NCBI GenBank assembly: GCA_005777315.1
Contig: SXMN01000274.1
Span: 1-38,145, forward strand
Source: Verrucomicrobiales bacterium
Lineage (GTDB): Bacteria; Verrucomicrobiota; Verrucomicrobiia; Limisphaerales; F1-12-MAGs170
Direction: 5' to 3'
Length of the DNA: 38,145 nt
Part shown: piece by piece, positions 1 to 8,509 of the stretch
Layout: each line of letters begins with the position of its first letter
Position numbering within the stretch: the first letter of the stretch is position 1
Program-made: the position numbers and the translations under genes
Notes under the pieces: generated by a model
Seen by the model: the letters and a program-made list of their open reading frames with translations, nothing else
Told to the model about the DNA's origin: nothing
Database searches by the model: none

Positions 1-859
1 CCCTGGGGGAGCGGGCCGGGGTGTGGGGGAAGGAACGGTTCGTCGAACCAGGCAGTGCATCACGCAACTCCAGCGTCGCCTCCAGATATTTCTCCAGTGG
101 AAGCACGCCGCCGTCCTTGGTGTCGAACTTGATCCCTTGCAGGTTCACCGCTGAACCGCCGCCCGGCACCGAGTAGCGGCCGTAGAACGCGCGGATGGCA
201 GCGAGCTTCTCCTCAGCCCAATCCCGCTGCGATGTGCTCGGCGAGAATGCGATTCCATCCGGAAGCAGCACCGCGTGATTCGCGATGTCCTTGGCCGCGT
301 CCAGGAATTTGGTGACCAAGGCCGGCGACATCACGAGCGATTGGCCCACGTTCATGAATCCTTCACCCGATGCGGAATCGACGGGGAACTCTTTTGCCGG
401 GTCGAGCGATGGTACGCCGGTCAGGTCGTGAATGGTGTATTTGTATTCCGCGTTGGAGAGGCGGCGCAGCACGACGGGGCCGGGGTCGCCGGCACGAGCG
501 TTCGCTGCCTCGTCCAGGGCGCTGCCCACCCACGCAATCAGTTGCTCGCGCTCGGCGGGAGTCGGTTGGGGGTTCTCTTTCGGTGGCATTTCACCGAGGC
601 CAAGCTGTTCAAGGACGTCCTGCCAGACTTTCGGATGGTTTATGATTTCGGACAGAGATTTGAAGCGCTCCAGATCGAGGTCACCCTTGTGTTTCTCTGT
701 GGAATGACAGCCAAGGCAATACTGCTTGAGGATCGGCTGAATCTTGCCGGTAAATTCCCTGTCCAGTTTCGAATGGCTCGCAGCCGCAGCAGAATGGAGC
801 GCAATCGCTGTCAGGCAGACTGTCAATGACCAGGGTGATTTGTTTTGAGTTTGAGCCAT
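1..859 (-). CDS. Planctomycete-type cytochrome c / DUF1587 protein, N-terminal part
   Basis: The frame is open from an ATG at 859 to the left edge, giving 286 residues with no stop, so the C-terminus is missing. The protein has a signal peptide (about residues 1-27), then a haem-binding CxxCH (C48-LG-C51-H52) in a domain like PSCyt1, with the family MPP motif near residue 91. The stretch LRRLSNAEYKYTIHDLTGV (131-149) is the start of DUF1587. Family members continue with DUF1592, DUF1588 and DUF1585, which would lie outside the window. The function of the family is unknown; a periplasmic role linked to electron transfer is inferred. The start lies 1 nt after the stop of the upstream beta-propeller gene (TGATATG), so the two are almost certainly translationally coupled. 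Confidence 0.85.
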   Translation of the reverse strand, partial: MAQTQNKSPWSLTVCLTAIALHSAAAASHSKLDREFTGKIQPILKQYCLGCHSTEKHKGDLDLERFKSLSEIINHPKVWQDVLEQLGLGEMPPKENPQPTPAEREQLIAWVGSALDEAANARAGDPGPVVLRRLSNAEYKYTIHDLTGVPSLDPAKEFPVDSASGEGFMNVGQSLVMSPALVTKFLDAAKDIANHAVLLPDGIAFSPSTSQRDWAEEKLAAIRAFYGRYSVPGGGSAVNLQGIKFDTKDGGVLPLEKYLEATLELRDALPGSTNRSFPHTPARSPR

Positions 860-860
860 A

Positions 861-1766
861 TCAATCGAGCACGCGAACGGTGGTCAGGGATTTGATGGAA
901 CTGTGGGCGTCCCATTTCCAGACGACCTTCTTGTCGCGCGTTACTTCAAAGACGTGCGCGCCTTTCCCTTCCTGTCCGCGCAGAAAATTTCCGATGACCG
1001 TGTTCCCATTCTTGAGTCGTTGAATGCTGGAGGCCCAGGTGAGATTCAACTCCGGCGCATCGGCCGTGGTGAACTGCCAGGCAATCTGCTTGTCGGGAGT
1101 GACTTCGATGACGCGCTTTTGGGTGCCGCAGGAAATGAGCGTGTTGCCGTTCGGGAGACGTTGGGCGTCGCCGGCATTCTCCACTCCGGTGTATTCCCAG
1201 ACGACTTTGCCAGTCACGTCCACCTCTCGCACGGCACCTTCGCCTTCGTGCGCGGCGAGGATGTTTCCATTGGCGAGTTTATGAACGCTGCGTACCTGGA
1301 GGTGATAACTTTCGTGACTCGTCGTGAGCGGCGTGGTTCGGACGATTTCGCCTTTGGGATTTACTTCAACGGCCTGACAGGGGCCTTGTTCGGCCACGAT
1401 GGTGTTGCCGTTGTTGAGGCGCTCGCAGCCGAGAACTTGTGGGCACTTGCTGACGTAGTTCCAGACTTCCACTCCTTTGCGCGTGATTTCGCGGACACCC
1501 GTCGGCTTGCCGCCGTAGGCATAGAGCACGTTGCCATTGGGGAGCACCTGGAAGATGACCGCGATACTGGGAGGCTGGTGTTCCCAGACCACCTTGCCAT
1601 TTGCGTCGAGTTCAATCAGGCGGTTTGGCCCCTTGCCGTACTCGAAAAAGAGCAGGCGATGCTGAATGATGGATTCCGCTGCACCTGCATGGCAGAGGGA
1701 CAGCGCGAGCATCGTGAAGAGTAAGGTGGTTTTCAAAACGTGCGAACTGTTTGGATTTCTATTCAT
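861..1766 (-). CDS. Secreted NGN-repeat beta-propeller protein (PQQ-like/arylsulfotransferase-like fold)
   Basis: This 301-residue protein has an N-terminal signal peptide (hydrophobic about 12-29). The rest is repeats built on L-x-NGN-x: LPNGNVLYA, LNNGNTIVAE, LANGNILAAH, LPNGNTLISC and LKNGNTVIG, each near a 'G(K/E)-x-V-W' strand (GKVVWEH, GVEVWNY, GKVVWEY, KKVVWKW). This pattern indicates a six- or seven-bladed propeller similar to PQQ-like or arylsulfotransferase-type repeats. No catalytic residue can be named. Its start overlaps the DUF1501 stop by ATGA and its stop is 1 nt before the cytochrome start, so it is made together with those secreted proteins and may serve as a binding or scaffold partner. 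Substrate unknown. Confidence 0.8.
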   Translation of the reverse strand: MNRNPNSSHVLKTTLLFTMLALSLCHAGAAESIIQHRLLFFEYGKGPNRLIELDANGKVVWEHQPPSIAVIFQVLPNGNVLYAYGGKPTGVREITRKGVEVWNYVSKCPQVLGCERLNNGNTIVAEQGPCQAVEVNPKGEIVRTTPLTTSHESYHLQVRSVHKLANGNILAAHEGEGAVREVDVTGKVVWEYTGVENAGDAQRLPNGNTLISCGTQKRVIEVTPDKQIAWQFTTADAPELNLTWASSIQRLKNGNTVIGNFLRGQEGKGAHVFEVTRDKKVVWKWDAHSSIKSLTTVRVLD

Positions 1767-3178
1767 GTGAGCAAACCTTTGACGACATTCCCAGCCACAT
1801 CCGTGAGCCGGTAATCACGGCCCGAGTGACGATAGGTCAACCGTTCATGATCGAGGCCCATCAGGTGAAGAATCGTCGCGTGGAAGTCGTGGACGTGAAC
1901 CGGGTTGTTACCCACATTGATGCCGTAATCGTCGGACTCGCCATAAACCGACCCCGCTTTCACCCCAGCTCCAGCCAGCCACGAGGAGAACACCCAGTGA
2001 TGATGCTCGCGGCCCTTCGCATCGGCGGCGTTATTGAACGGCGTGCGTCCGAATTCGGTGGTCCACACGACCAGCGTGTCGTCGAGCATTCCACGCGACT
2101 TCAAATCGCGCAGCAATCCCGCGATGGCTTGATCGACGTTCCTGGCCAGTGGCGTGTGCGTGAGCATGTCGCCGTGCGCATCCCAATTGTCGGACGACCC
2201 GACATCGATCAACTCGACAAAACGCACGCCCCGCTCCGCGAGCCGCCGCGCGACGAGGCATTGCCAGGCGAAGCCTTTCGTGCTGCCACGTTCCAGGCCG
2301 TAAAGCTTCAGGGTCGCGTCGCTTTCCTTTGAGAGGTCAAAGACTTCGGGCATCTCAGCCTGCATTCCGAAGGCGGTCTCGAAGGACTTGATACGAGCCG
2401 AGAGCATTGGATCCTCTGAGCGCGTCGCGATATGCCGCTGATTCATCTTCGCCAGCGCTCCGAGTTCGAGTTCCTGCAGGCGGCTGCTTTCGACACGACG
2501 TTGGATGTTTGCGACAGGCTCCGTTCCTGGCAGCACAAGCGTCCCTTGATGCGCGCCGGGCAGAAAGTCGCTCGCCCACACCTGGCCGCCCGCATACGGG
2601 GTCTTGGGTGCGATCACGATGAAAGACGGCAGGTTGCGGTTCTCGGAGCCCAGCCCGTAGCTGACCCATGAGCCGATGCTTGGCCGCGCGAAAGTGAACG
2701 AGCCGGTGTGGATGCCGAGCGTCGCCTCGTAATGGTTGGTGTGGTCTGATTTCATCGAGCGGATGACGCAGAGGTCATCCACGCAGCCGGCCATGTGGGG
2801 AAAGAGCGAGCTGACCTCCGTGCCGCACCGGCCATGACGGGCAAATTCCCACTGCGGGCGCTTGGCGAACATCTTGAAATCGCCCTTGCGTCCCTGGAAT
2901 TCATCCACCGCCACCGTCTTGCCCGCGTCGGTGAAGAGCTTCGGTTTGGGATCCCATGAATCGACGTGCGACACGCCGCCGCTCATGTAGAGAAAGATCA
3001 CGCGCTTGGCTTTGGGCGAGTGGTGGGGACGTTTGGGAGCGAGGGGATCGCTACTGCTGGCGGTGGCTGCGTCCTCGGCCAGAAGTTGTGAAACAAGGCC
3101 CGGTAACAACACCGACCCTCCAGCCAGTGAGCGCAGGAAAGTGCGGCGCGAAAAATCGAAAGCTGATCGCGTGTTCAT
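1763..3178 (-). CDS. DUF1501 family protein, Tat-exported
   Basis: The protein has 471 residues, a usual length for DUF1501. It starts with a twin-arginine signal (SRRTFLRSLAGG at residues 10-21, followed by a hydrophobic stretch). The next segment, RVIFLYMSGGVSHVDSWDPKP, is the family signature, followed by the conserved SMKSDHTNHYEA. The C-terminal half contains TTEFGRTPF and REHHHW. DUF1501 proteins have a sulfatase/alkaline-phosphatase-like fold by family knowledge; their reaction is not established. They are very commonly encoded right after a DUF1549/DUF1553 gene, as here (9-nt gap), and the pair is thought to act together in the periplasm. The stop overlaps the next start by ATGA. Confidence 0.92.
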   Translation of the reverse strand: MNTRSAFDFSRRTFLRSLAGGSVLLPGLVSQLLAEDAATASSSDPLAPKRPHHSPKAKRVIFLYMSGGVSHVDSWDPKPKLFTDAGKTVAVDEFQGRKGDFKMFAKRPQWEFARHGRCGTEVSSLFPHMAGCVDDLCVIRSMKSDHTNHYEATLGIHTGSFTFARPSIGSWVSYGLGSENRNLPSFIVIAPKTPYAGGQVWASDFLPGAHQGTLVLPGTEPVANIQRRVESSRLQELELGALAKMNQRHIATRSEDPMLSARIKSFETAFGMQAEMPEVFDLSKESDATLKLYGLERGSTKGFAWQCLVARRLAERGVRFVELIDVGSSDNWDAHGDMLTHTPLARNVDQAIAGLLRDLKSRGMLDDTLVVWTTEFGRTPFNNAADAKGREHHHWVFSSWLAGAGVKAGSVYGESDDYGINVGNNPVHVHDFHATILHLMGLDHERLTYRHSGRDYRLTDVAGNVVKGLLT

Positions 3179-3187
3179 ACTTCTCTC

Positions 3188-6100
3188 TTAATCGACATGA
3201 AGAAATTCGTTGCTGCCCATGATCACGCGGGCGAATGCCGCCAGTGCCGCGGGCGTGTCCTTGTGAGAATCCTTCGCTCGGAGTTCTGACCGGTAAGCTG
3301 CCAGGAATTCAGCGGTTTCTGCTTTCTCCAGTTCATCCGGAGTGCGTCCGAGTGCCCATTGATAGGCGAGCGCGATTTGTTCGGATTCGGACGGCGAAGT
3401 CTTTTGGAGTCTGGCGGCAAACTTGTCTGACTTTTCGTGAACGAATGGCGCGTTCATGAAATAGAGAGCCTGCGTTGGCACGGTGGAAACGCTGCGCGTG
3501 GCGGTGCTGGTGTTCGGGTCGGGGCCGTCAAACAAGGCGAGAAACGGATGTCGCTTGATCCGTTGAGACATCAAATAGACGCTCCGCTTGTTGTGGTCAT
3601 ACAACGCGCTGAAGGGACCGTGCTGGGTGAAGCCCCAGCTTGTGGGTGACGGAAAAGAATGGCCGCGGCCTGGCACCCGATCCAGTTCACCGCTGACGAA
3701 CAGGATGGAATCGCGTGTTTCCTCGGCGGTGAGACGGCGGCGGGGGAAAGGCGTGAACGGGGCAGAAGTCAGGAGTTGGGAGTCAATGTCAGTTCCACGC
3801 CCGCTGACTCCTGACTCCTGACCCTTGTCTCCTTCGGCCCTCTGTTGATATACCGCGCTTCCCATGATCAGCCGGTGCATCGCCTTGATCGACCAGCCAT
3901 TGGCAATGAACTGGCTTGCGAGGTGATCGAGCAATTCAGGGTGAGTCGGTGGCTGACCGCGAATGCCAAAATCGTTTGGCGTCGCCACCAGGCCGCGCCC
4001 GAAATGATACTGCCAGATGCGGTTCACCATGACCCGCGACGTGAGCGGATTCCCGGGGCGTGTAATCCAGCGCGCCAATTCCAGTCGCCCGCTTCCCCCG
4101 GTCGCGGGAGGAAGCGATTCGCCTCCGATGGCTTTGATGAAGCCCCGCGGAACTTCAGCCCCGGGTTTGTCCTGTTCACCTCGCAGATGGATGCGAGCAT
4201 TCCGCGGTGATCCTTCCATGACGGCATACGCCAGATCGTCGGGGCCTTCAGCCAGGGCGGCGTTCAATTCCTGCCTGGCTTGATCAACCTCGGCTTGCAA
4301 AGCGATTTTCTGACGACGGATCGCGGTGACTCTTTCACGCTTGTGGCGAATGTCCGCTGATGACTCGGCAACAGTTGCTTCAAATCCTGGGAAAGAAGTT
4401 TCGCCTGTGGAAAAGTTGTCAACGTCGAGCGCGGGTTTCGAACCTCCGACGTGCCCATAGCTGTCGATGAAAGTGTGATCGATGATGCCATCCCAACCGT
4501 TCGCGGTCGTGCCTTGAAATTCCGTCCGTTCAGTGGGTGTGCCGATCCATCCTGTGTAAGTTTTGTCCTTCAAGTTCAGCGTGAGCTGCACTTGATACCA
4601 TTCACCAGGACGCAGCGACGCAACGGCCGATCGAGAGTCTCCGCTGCGTTGAACCAGTTGGCCATCGCTGATGAACAACTCGATGGCGGGCGATGTCCCA
4701 GCACCGTGACCGAGATAGTAACGCCATGATCCTGTTGTCGGTTCATCCAGCGTGTATCGAAAGTCAAAGCTCGCATGCAACCGTTCGGTCGCGGCTGCTT
4801 TCCAGGCGTTGGTCAGAGTCTGGCCGAAGCCGTTGTAGGCTGTGCCGCCAGGAAGTCGGACGCCCAGCTCGCCCCGTGCGTAAATGTGCCGGTAGGGGCT
4901 TTGGGATTGAGTGGAGACCTTGACCACGCTCTTTGGACCCGGTTCCCACGGTTTGTCAGGCGGGCTGTTTGCGGTCTGCAACTCGAAGTCGCCATCCAGC
5001 CCGACGAGGCTCTTGAGCTGCTCATTGAGGGCCGGAAGCGTCGGCTCATCTTCTTTCACGTCTTTGCCCTCCAATGACGCGGCCAACGACAGGATCGGGG
5101 CTTCACGGATGCCGATGTTATCGATGTCCATTCCGGGCACGATCGCGCCGTCGTGTGATACGGAATCCACACCCAGGTAGTTGAGCGTTCCATTCCAAGT
5201 CGTCAGGCACGATTTGGCGGTGAACGAGTGTGATGAATTGGTGGTGCTGATTTCGCCAGAAACGGTCCTGGCGGCAAGATCCAGGACGAGTTTCAAGTTG
5301 TGCCAGCCAGCGGGGTCAAGTGGAGCAAGGGTTTCAATTTCTCCGCGGCTGTTGTGAAATGCCAACGCCTTGGAGGAAATCAGAATCTCGAACGCTGGGG
5401 AGATCCGCGGCTTTGAAGCGTCGAGGCCAGGTTTTTTTTGATCCGGCGTGGCGGAGTGTGACTCATGTGCTGGCATGGGCGACGCCGAAACCATTCGAGA
5501 ACCCATCCAGAAGCGGTGCTGGCCGCTGGCATCGGCAATGTTCGTCGCAATCCTGAAATCAAGGTTGATGTAAAGTTTCCCGCCTGTCTCGTGGGTGCGG
5601 TGAGGGTAAAGTGCCTGCCCGAACTGATATTGGTTAGTGCCGGACGGCAGGGTCGCGCCAGCTTTGCCCAGGGGATAAAGATTCCCAAACGGACTTTGCG
5701 CTTCGCGGGTGACGGAAATGCCGCCTTCATAGACCCACGGAGGGACCAACACACCACGACTCCCTCCCGCAGCGATCGCTTGCATTTCAAAATCACCGTC
5801 CATGTCGGCCAGTGAGCGGAGAACGGCTGCAGGTGGCGACTGTTTGTTCTTCTCCAGTTTTCGGATCAAGGCGGCGATGCGTTCATCAAAATCGTGCCAG
5901 TTCGAGGTCGCTTCACCGCTCGGCTTGAGCGGCACCATGGATCGATATTTCTGCTTTTGCTCCGACCCTGGGAATGCGTAACGCGTGCTGTCGAAGATTC
6001 CATACAACGCATAGTAGTCGGCCATAGGGATCGGATCATACTTGTGATCGTGACAACGCGCGCACCCCAGGCTCAAGCCAAGCACGCTCTGCCCGAGAGT

Positions 6101-6817
6101 GTCGATGGTGTCTTGAATGGTGAGGTGATGGTAATTCTCCGAATCAAAGCCGAACCGTCGCGAGATCGCCAGATACCCGGTGGCCGTGACGCGTTCCGCG
6201 TAGCGCTCGGATGGTCCCTGTTGAGCAAGAATATCCCCGGCGATCTGCTCGCGCAGAAATTCGTCGTAAGGCTTGTCCGCGTTGAAGGCATCAATGACGT
6301 AATTCTGATAGCGCCATGCGACGGGCACTGGGTAATCCGCCGTCTCTCCAGCCGTGTCGGCATAGCGAACAACATCCAACCAATGCCGCCCCCAGTGCTC
6401 GCCGTAGTGAGGTGATGCCAGCAATCGCTCGATGACTTTCGCGAAAGCATCCGGGGATGAGTCCGCAATGAAGGCATTGAGGTCCTCGGGAGTTGGTGGA
6501 AGTCCGGTGAGATCGAAGGTCGCGCGCCGCAGGAGTGTCCGCTTGTCCGCAGGCGGGGCGAGCTGAGGATGATTTTGTTCGAGCTTTGCCACGATGAAGT
6601 TGTCAATCGCTGTGCGGATGGAATCTTTCGCCTGCACCTTCGGAAGAGTCGGCGGCAACACGGGCTGGAAGGCCCAGTGGCTGTTGGTGCTGGCGGACGC
6701 CATCGAGGCAGGCTGAGTCAGGATGAAAGCCGCGAGGATTGTCAGATTGAAAAACACACCGCATAACCAGGAGGCGTATGGGCGACTGCTCTGACTTCTG
6801 TTGACCCTTGGTTTCAT
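3188..6817 (-). CDS. DUF1549/DUF1553 protein with two internal LamG-like modules
   Basis: The ATG at 6817 gives 1209 residues with a hydrophobic export signal (about 15-42). A GTG further upstream (6919) would add 34 polar residues inside the prepilin gene and is rejected. DUF1549 spans about 66-275, with TFDLTGLPPTPED, HWLDVVRYADT and the conserved CxxCH (CARCH, 252-256). DUF1553 spans about 905-1190 (NPLTSRVMVNRIWQYHFG, FPRRRL, STVPTQALYFMN). Between them lie two related modules (about 335-572 and 603-805), each with DGDFE, 'SP(F/Y)...LP.GT...FGQ' and a final MDIDN/LDVDN, resembling concanavalin/LamG folds, then a probable coiled coil (818-860). No PSCyt1 domain precedes DUF1549, unlike many relatives. 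A palindrome-encoded loop occurs at residues 999-1017. The function is unknown. Confidence 0.9.
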   Translation of the reverse strand: MKPRVNRSQSSRPYASWLCGVFFNLTILAAFILTQPASMASASTNSHWAFQPVLPPTLPKVQAKDSIRTAIDNFIVAKLEQNHPQLAPPADKRTLLRRATFDLTGLPPTPEDLNAFIADSSPDAFAKVIERLLASPHYGEHWGRHWLDVVRYADTAGETADYPVPVAWRYQNYVIDAFNADKPYDEFLREQIAGDILAQQGPSERYAERVTATGYLAISRRFGFDSENYHHLTIQDTIDTLGQSVLGLSLGCARCHDHKYDPIPMADYYALYGIFDSTRYAFPGSEQKQKYRSMVPLKPSGEATSNWHDFDERIAALIRKLEKNKQSPPAAVLRSLADMDGDFEMQAIAAGGSRGVLVPPWVYEGGISVTREAQSPFGNLYPLGKAGATLPSGTNQYQFGQALYPHRTHETGGKLYINLDFRIATNIADASGQHRFWMGSRMVSASPMPAHESHSATPDQKKPGLDASKPRISPAFEILISSKALAFHNSRGEIETLAPLDPAGWHNLKLVLDLAARTVSGEISTTNSSHSFTAKSCLTTWNGTLNYLGVDSVSHDGAIVPGMDIDNIGIREAPILSLAASLEGKDVKEDEPTLPALNEQLKSLVGLDGDFELQTANSPPDKPWEPGPKSVVKVSTQSQSPYRHIYARGELGVRLPGGTAYNGFGQTLTNAWKAAATERLHASFDFRYTLDEPTTGSWRYYLGHGAGTSPAIELFISDGQLVQRSGDSRSAVASLRPGEWYQVQLTLNLKDKTYTGWIGTPTERTEFQGTTANGWDGIIDHTFIDSYGHVGGSKPALDVDNFSTGETSFPGFEATVAESSADIRHKRERVTAIRRQKIALQAEVDQARQELNAALAEGPDDLAYAVMEGSPRNARIHLRGEQDKPGAEVPRGFIKAIGGESLPPATGGSGRLELARWITRPGNPLTSRVMVNRIWQYHFGRGLVATPNDFGIRGQPPTHPELLDHLASQFIANGWSIKAMHRLIMGSAVYQQRAEGDKGQESGVSGRGTDIDSQLLTSAPFTPFPRRRLTAEETRDSILFVSGELDRVPGRGHSFPSPTSWGFTQHGPFSALYDHNKRSVYLMSQRIKRHPFLALFDGPDPNTSTATRSVSTVPTQALYFMNAPFVHEKSDKFAARLQKTSPSESEQIALAYQWALGRTPDELEKAETAEFLAAYRSELRAKDSHKDTPAALAAFARVIMGSNEFLHVD
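3768..3822. repeat. Palindromic element inside the DUF1553 coding region
   Basis: Arms 3768-3785 and 3805-3822 are 18 nt each and are inverted copies with two mismatches. The right arm reads TGACTCCTGACTCCTGAC. The 19-nt loop lies between. The element is translated in frame as part of a Gly/Ser-rich stretch (about residues 999-1017) just before the conserved FPRRRL block. Confidence 0.7.
4403..5011 (-). repeat. Internal module, copy 2 of a duplication in the DUF1549/DUF1553 gene
   Basis: Residues about 603-805. It shares with copy 1 the opening DGDFE, an 'SPY..IYARGELGVRLPGGT..NGFGQ' block, a 'W..(L/V)QL.L(D/N)L' strand and the closing DxDN. The two copies are clearly related but diverged. 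Confidence 0.65.
5102..5815 (-). repeat. Internal module, copy 1 of a duplication in the DUF1549/DUF1553 gene
   Basis: Residues about 335-572. It opens with DMDGDFEMQ, contains 'SPFGNLYPLGKAGATLPSGT...FGQ', 'WHNLKLVLDL' and ends MDIDNIGI. The pattern matches copy 2 at 4403-5011. The likely fold is a jelly-roll carbohydrate-binding type, by inference only. Confidence 0.65.
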
Positions 6818-6864
6818 GGAGATCGACGGTGTGTGATTTTGCGATGAGGTAACTCCTTGATCGT

Positions 6865-7605
6865 TCACCAGTAGCCCCAATGACCGCCGCCGGAATAGAC
6901 GAGGTAATTTGTCTTCCACTGGGCGGTGGTCCGCCAGTTTACGGCACCATCGAGGGTGCCGACGTTTCCACCAGCGGCACCCATTTGCTTCGGATTCTTG
7001 CCGCCTGAGGGCGTGATGCCGGTGCCTTTGTAGGGCCCTTTGCGAATTTGTCCGCGTGGACCGTGAGGCACAGTGACCCAGGCGTCGTTCCAGACGTTTT
7101 GATCGGAGAAGAGAACAAGCTTCGGATCTTCGCTGAGCCGTTGGGGTGATTCCCAGCCGCTGTTGGCCGGCATCTTTTTCCCGCCATGATAATTGTAGCC
7201 GATGTAGTAGCCGATGCCGGTTTGGTAACGGCTGTCCGGCTTGTCGGTTGTTCCTGGATAACGGACTGGGTAAAGGTTGGGGCAGTCGAAAACTTTGTCG
7301 CCAAATTGATTGCTGATGTAGCGGTACATGAACGACTCGATGCTCAACGTGTAGAAATCGCCCGCATCGCGGACGCCCTTGAAGACCTTGTCATCGAAGT
7401 CGAGCCCATAAAGATGCGTGGCCAGGCCGAGCTGGCGGAGGTTGCTGATGCAATTGGCGCGTCTGCCCTTTTCCTTTGCGGCGGAGAGCGCGGGCAGGAG
7501 CATGCCGGCCAGGATTGCTATGATCGCGATCACAACCAGCAACTCGATCAACGTGAAGGCCCAGTCAGATCTCGCCCAACGAGGGAGACTTGGTATTGTT
7601 TTCAT
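6865..7605 (-). CDS. Prepilin-like protein, type II secretion pseudopilin family
   Basis: This 246-residue protein has a class III prepilin leader: a basic 16-residue leader, then F17[17 protein letters not shown] with Glu at mature position 5. The cleavage position is A16|F17 rather than the canonical G|F, as is frequent in Verrucomicrobiota. The globular part has [13 protein letters not shown] and a C-terminal '[14 protein letters not shown]', related to the H-X9-DG segment of this family, although the His is missing. Such proteins are abundant in this phylum and are often found beside DUF1501/DUF1549 genes; their role is uncharacterised. It lies 47 nt upstream of the DUF1549 start and 75 nt after the regulator gene, in the same direction. 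Confidence 0.85.
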   Translation of the reverse strand: MKTIPSLPRWARSDWAFTLIELLVVIAIIAILAGMLLPALSAAKEKGRRANCISNLRQLGLATHLYGLDFDDKVFKGVRDAGDFYTLSIESFMYRYISNQFGDKVFDCPNLYPVRYPGTTDKPDSRYQTGIGYYIGYNYHGGKKMPANSGWESPQRLSEDPKLVLFSDQNVWNDAWVTVPHGPRGQIRKGPYKGTGITPSGGKNPKQMGAAGGNVGTLDGAVNWRTTAQWKTNYLVYSGGGHWGYW

Positions 7606-7680
7606 GAGAGGAGTTTGAGATTTGGGTTGGAGGTCTGGTTTGAGTTTCCTCGCAGATCGCAGGGATGTTCAATCAGGGTT

Positions 7681-8406
7681 TCATTTCTTTTGCCTCATGG
7701 CCTGTCCATTGACTCCCTTGGCTGCCTGCTGGCGACGCCAGCCCTCGATGTGATCGCGAATGGCTGCGACCGCACGAGTCTCACTGCCTGAGCGCAACGC
7801 CGTGAGAAGTCCCTGATGGTTCTTCACAGTTGCGTCGCGTGTCTTCGGCACTGGCGCCGCAAGCCGGCTTTGCATGCGCGCGAGCCAGAACTCAAGCTGA
7901 TGTCGGAGTGTGGCCCAGCAGGTCATCAGGCGTGAATGCTTCGCCGCCTGCACGATGAGATCATGAAACTCGATGTCGAGCAGGGTGAGTTCCAGCAGAC
8001 GCGAGGCTGTCCGCGTGCGTTCGATGTTCTCCTCGATTCGATTCTCGTCCGCCTCGGTCAGTCTCCGGCAGGTCAGCCGGGCGGCCATCGTTTCCAACTC
8101 GAGCCGCAGGCTGAAGATCTCCTCGAAATCATCCGGGGTGAAATTCTTCACCCGGGCCGCTCCGCGTTTGTCGAACGTAAGCAAACCCTCGCGTTCCAGT
8201 TGGATCATTGCCTCGCGAACGGGTGCGCGGCTCACGCCGAATTGTTGGGCCACCGTGCCTTCGGCGATGTGATCGCCCTGGGCAAATGCGCCGGCGATGA
8301 TCGACTTGCGAAGCGTGTCGAGCACATCATCGCCGATGGTGCGGCGTGGAAGCACGGTGAGCGAACGCGGAGGTGCCTCGGGGAAATTTGTGCTGGCAAT
8401 GGGCAT
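7681..8406 (-). CDS. GntR-family transcriptional regulator, FadR/FCD subfamily
   Basis: I chose the ATG at 8406 (241 residues) because an upstream alternative at 8445 would place the operator-like palindrome inside the gene. The N-terminal winged helix (about 20-90) has the GntR pattern 'IIAGAFAQGDHIAE..VAQQFGVSRAPVREA...LEREGLL'. The C-terminal part is an FCD domain with probable metal ligands in DIEFHDLI, NHQGLL and RDHIEGW. FCD regulators usually sense small organic acids. The gene is divergent from the MFS transporter operon and separated from it by an 18-bp perfect palindrome, so it most likely controls that operon and itself. It could also influence the minus-strand genes that follow it. 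Confidence 0.9.
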   Translation of the reverse strand: MPIASTNFPEAPPRSLTVLPRRTIGDDVLDTLRKSIIAGAFAQGDHIAEGTVAQQFGVSRAPVREAMIQLEREGLLTFDKRGAARVKNFTPDDFEEIFSLRLELETMAARLTCRRLTEADENRIEENIERTRTASRLLELTLLDIEFHDLIVQAAKHSRLMTCWATLRHQLEFWLARMQSRLAAPVPKTRDATVKNHQGLLTALRSGSETRAVAAIRDHIEGWRRQQAAKGVNGQAMRQKK

Positions 8407-8423
8407 GGCTGGAGTCTTAGAAA

Positions 8424-8441
8424 TTGACGGTCGACCGTCAA
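8424..8441. promoter_or_regulatory. Perfect 18-bp palindrome, probable GntR operator
   Basis: The sequence TTGACGGTCGACCGTCAA is its own reverse complement. It lies between the divergent regulator and transporter genes, 17 nt upstream of the regulator start. Its GGTCGACC core is reminiscent of FCD-type operators. Each strand also carries TTGACG, a possible -35 hexamer, so binding could block both promoters. I see no convincing -10 box. Confidence 0.6.
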
Positions 8442-8497
8442 CCAAAAATGCCCATCACGGAACAGGACTGCCCGCAGCCAGCCGCCGGAGTTTCACC

Positions 8498-8502
8498 GGA
8501 GG
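8498..8502 (+). promoter_or_regulatory. Shine-Dalgarno GGAGG deciding the MFS start
   Basis: GGAGG lies 7 nt before the GTG at 8510. It is the only strong ribosome site in the region and argues against upstream ATG codons in the same frame (from 8297), which run through the regulator gene. Confidence 0.7.
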
Positions 8503-8509
8503 AACTCGC

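Noticed and set aside
903..1724. Long plus-strand frame of 273 codons
   Set aside because: It is the antisense shadow of the NGN-repeat propeller gene and shows no family motif.
6818..6919. GTG start at 6919 for the DUF1549/DUF1553 protein
   Set aside because: It would overlap the prepilin gene by 55 nt and add a polar leader ahead of the clear export signal that begins at 6817.
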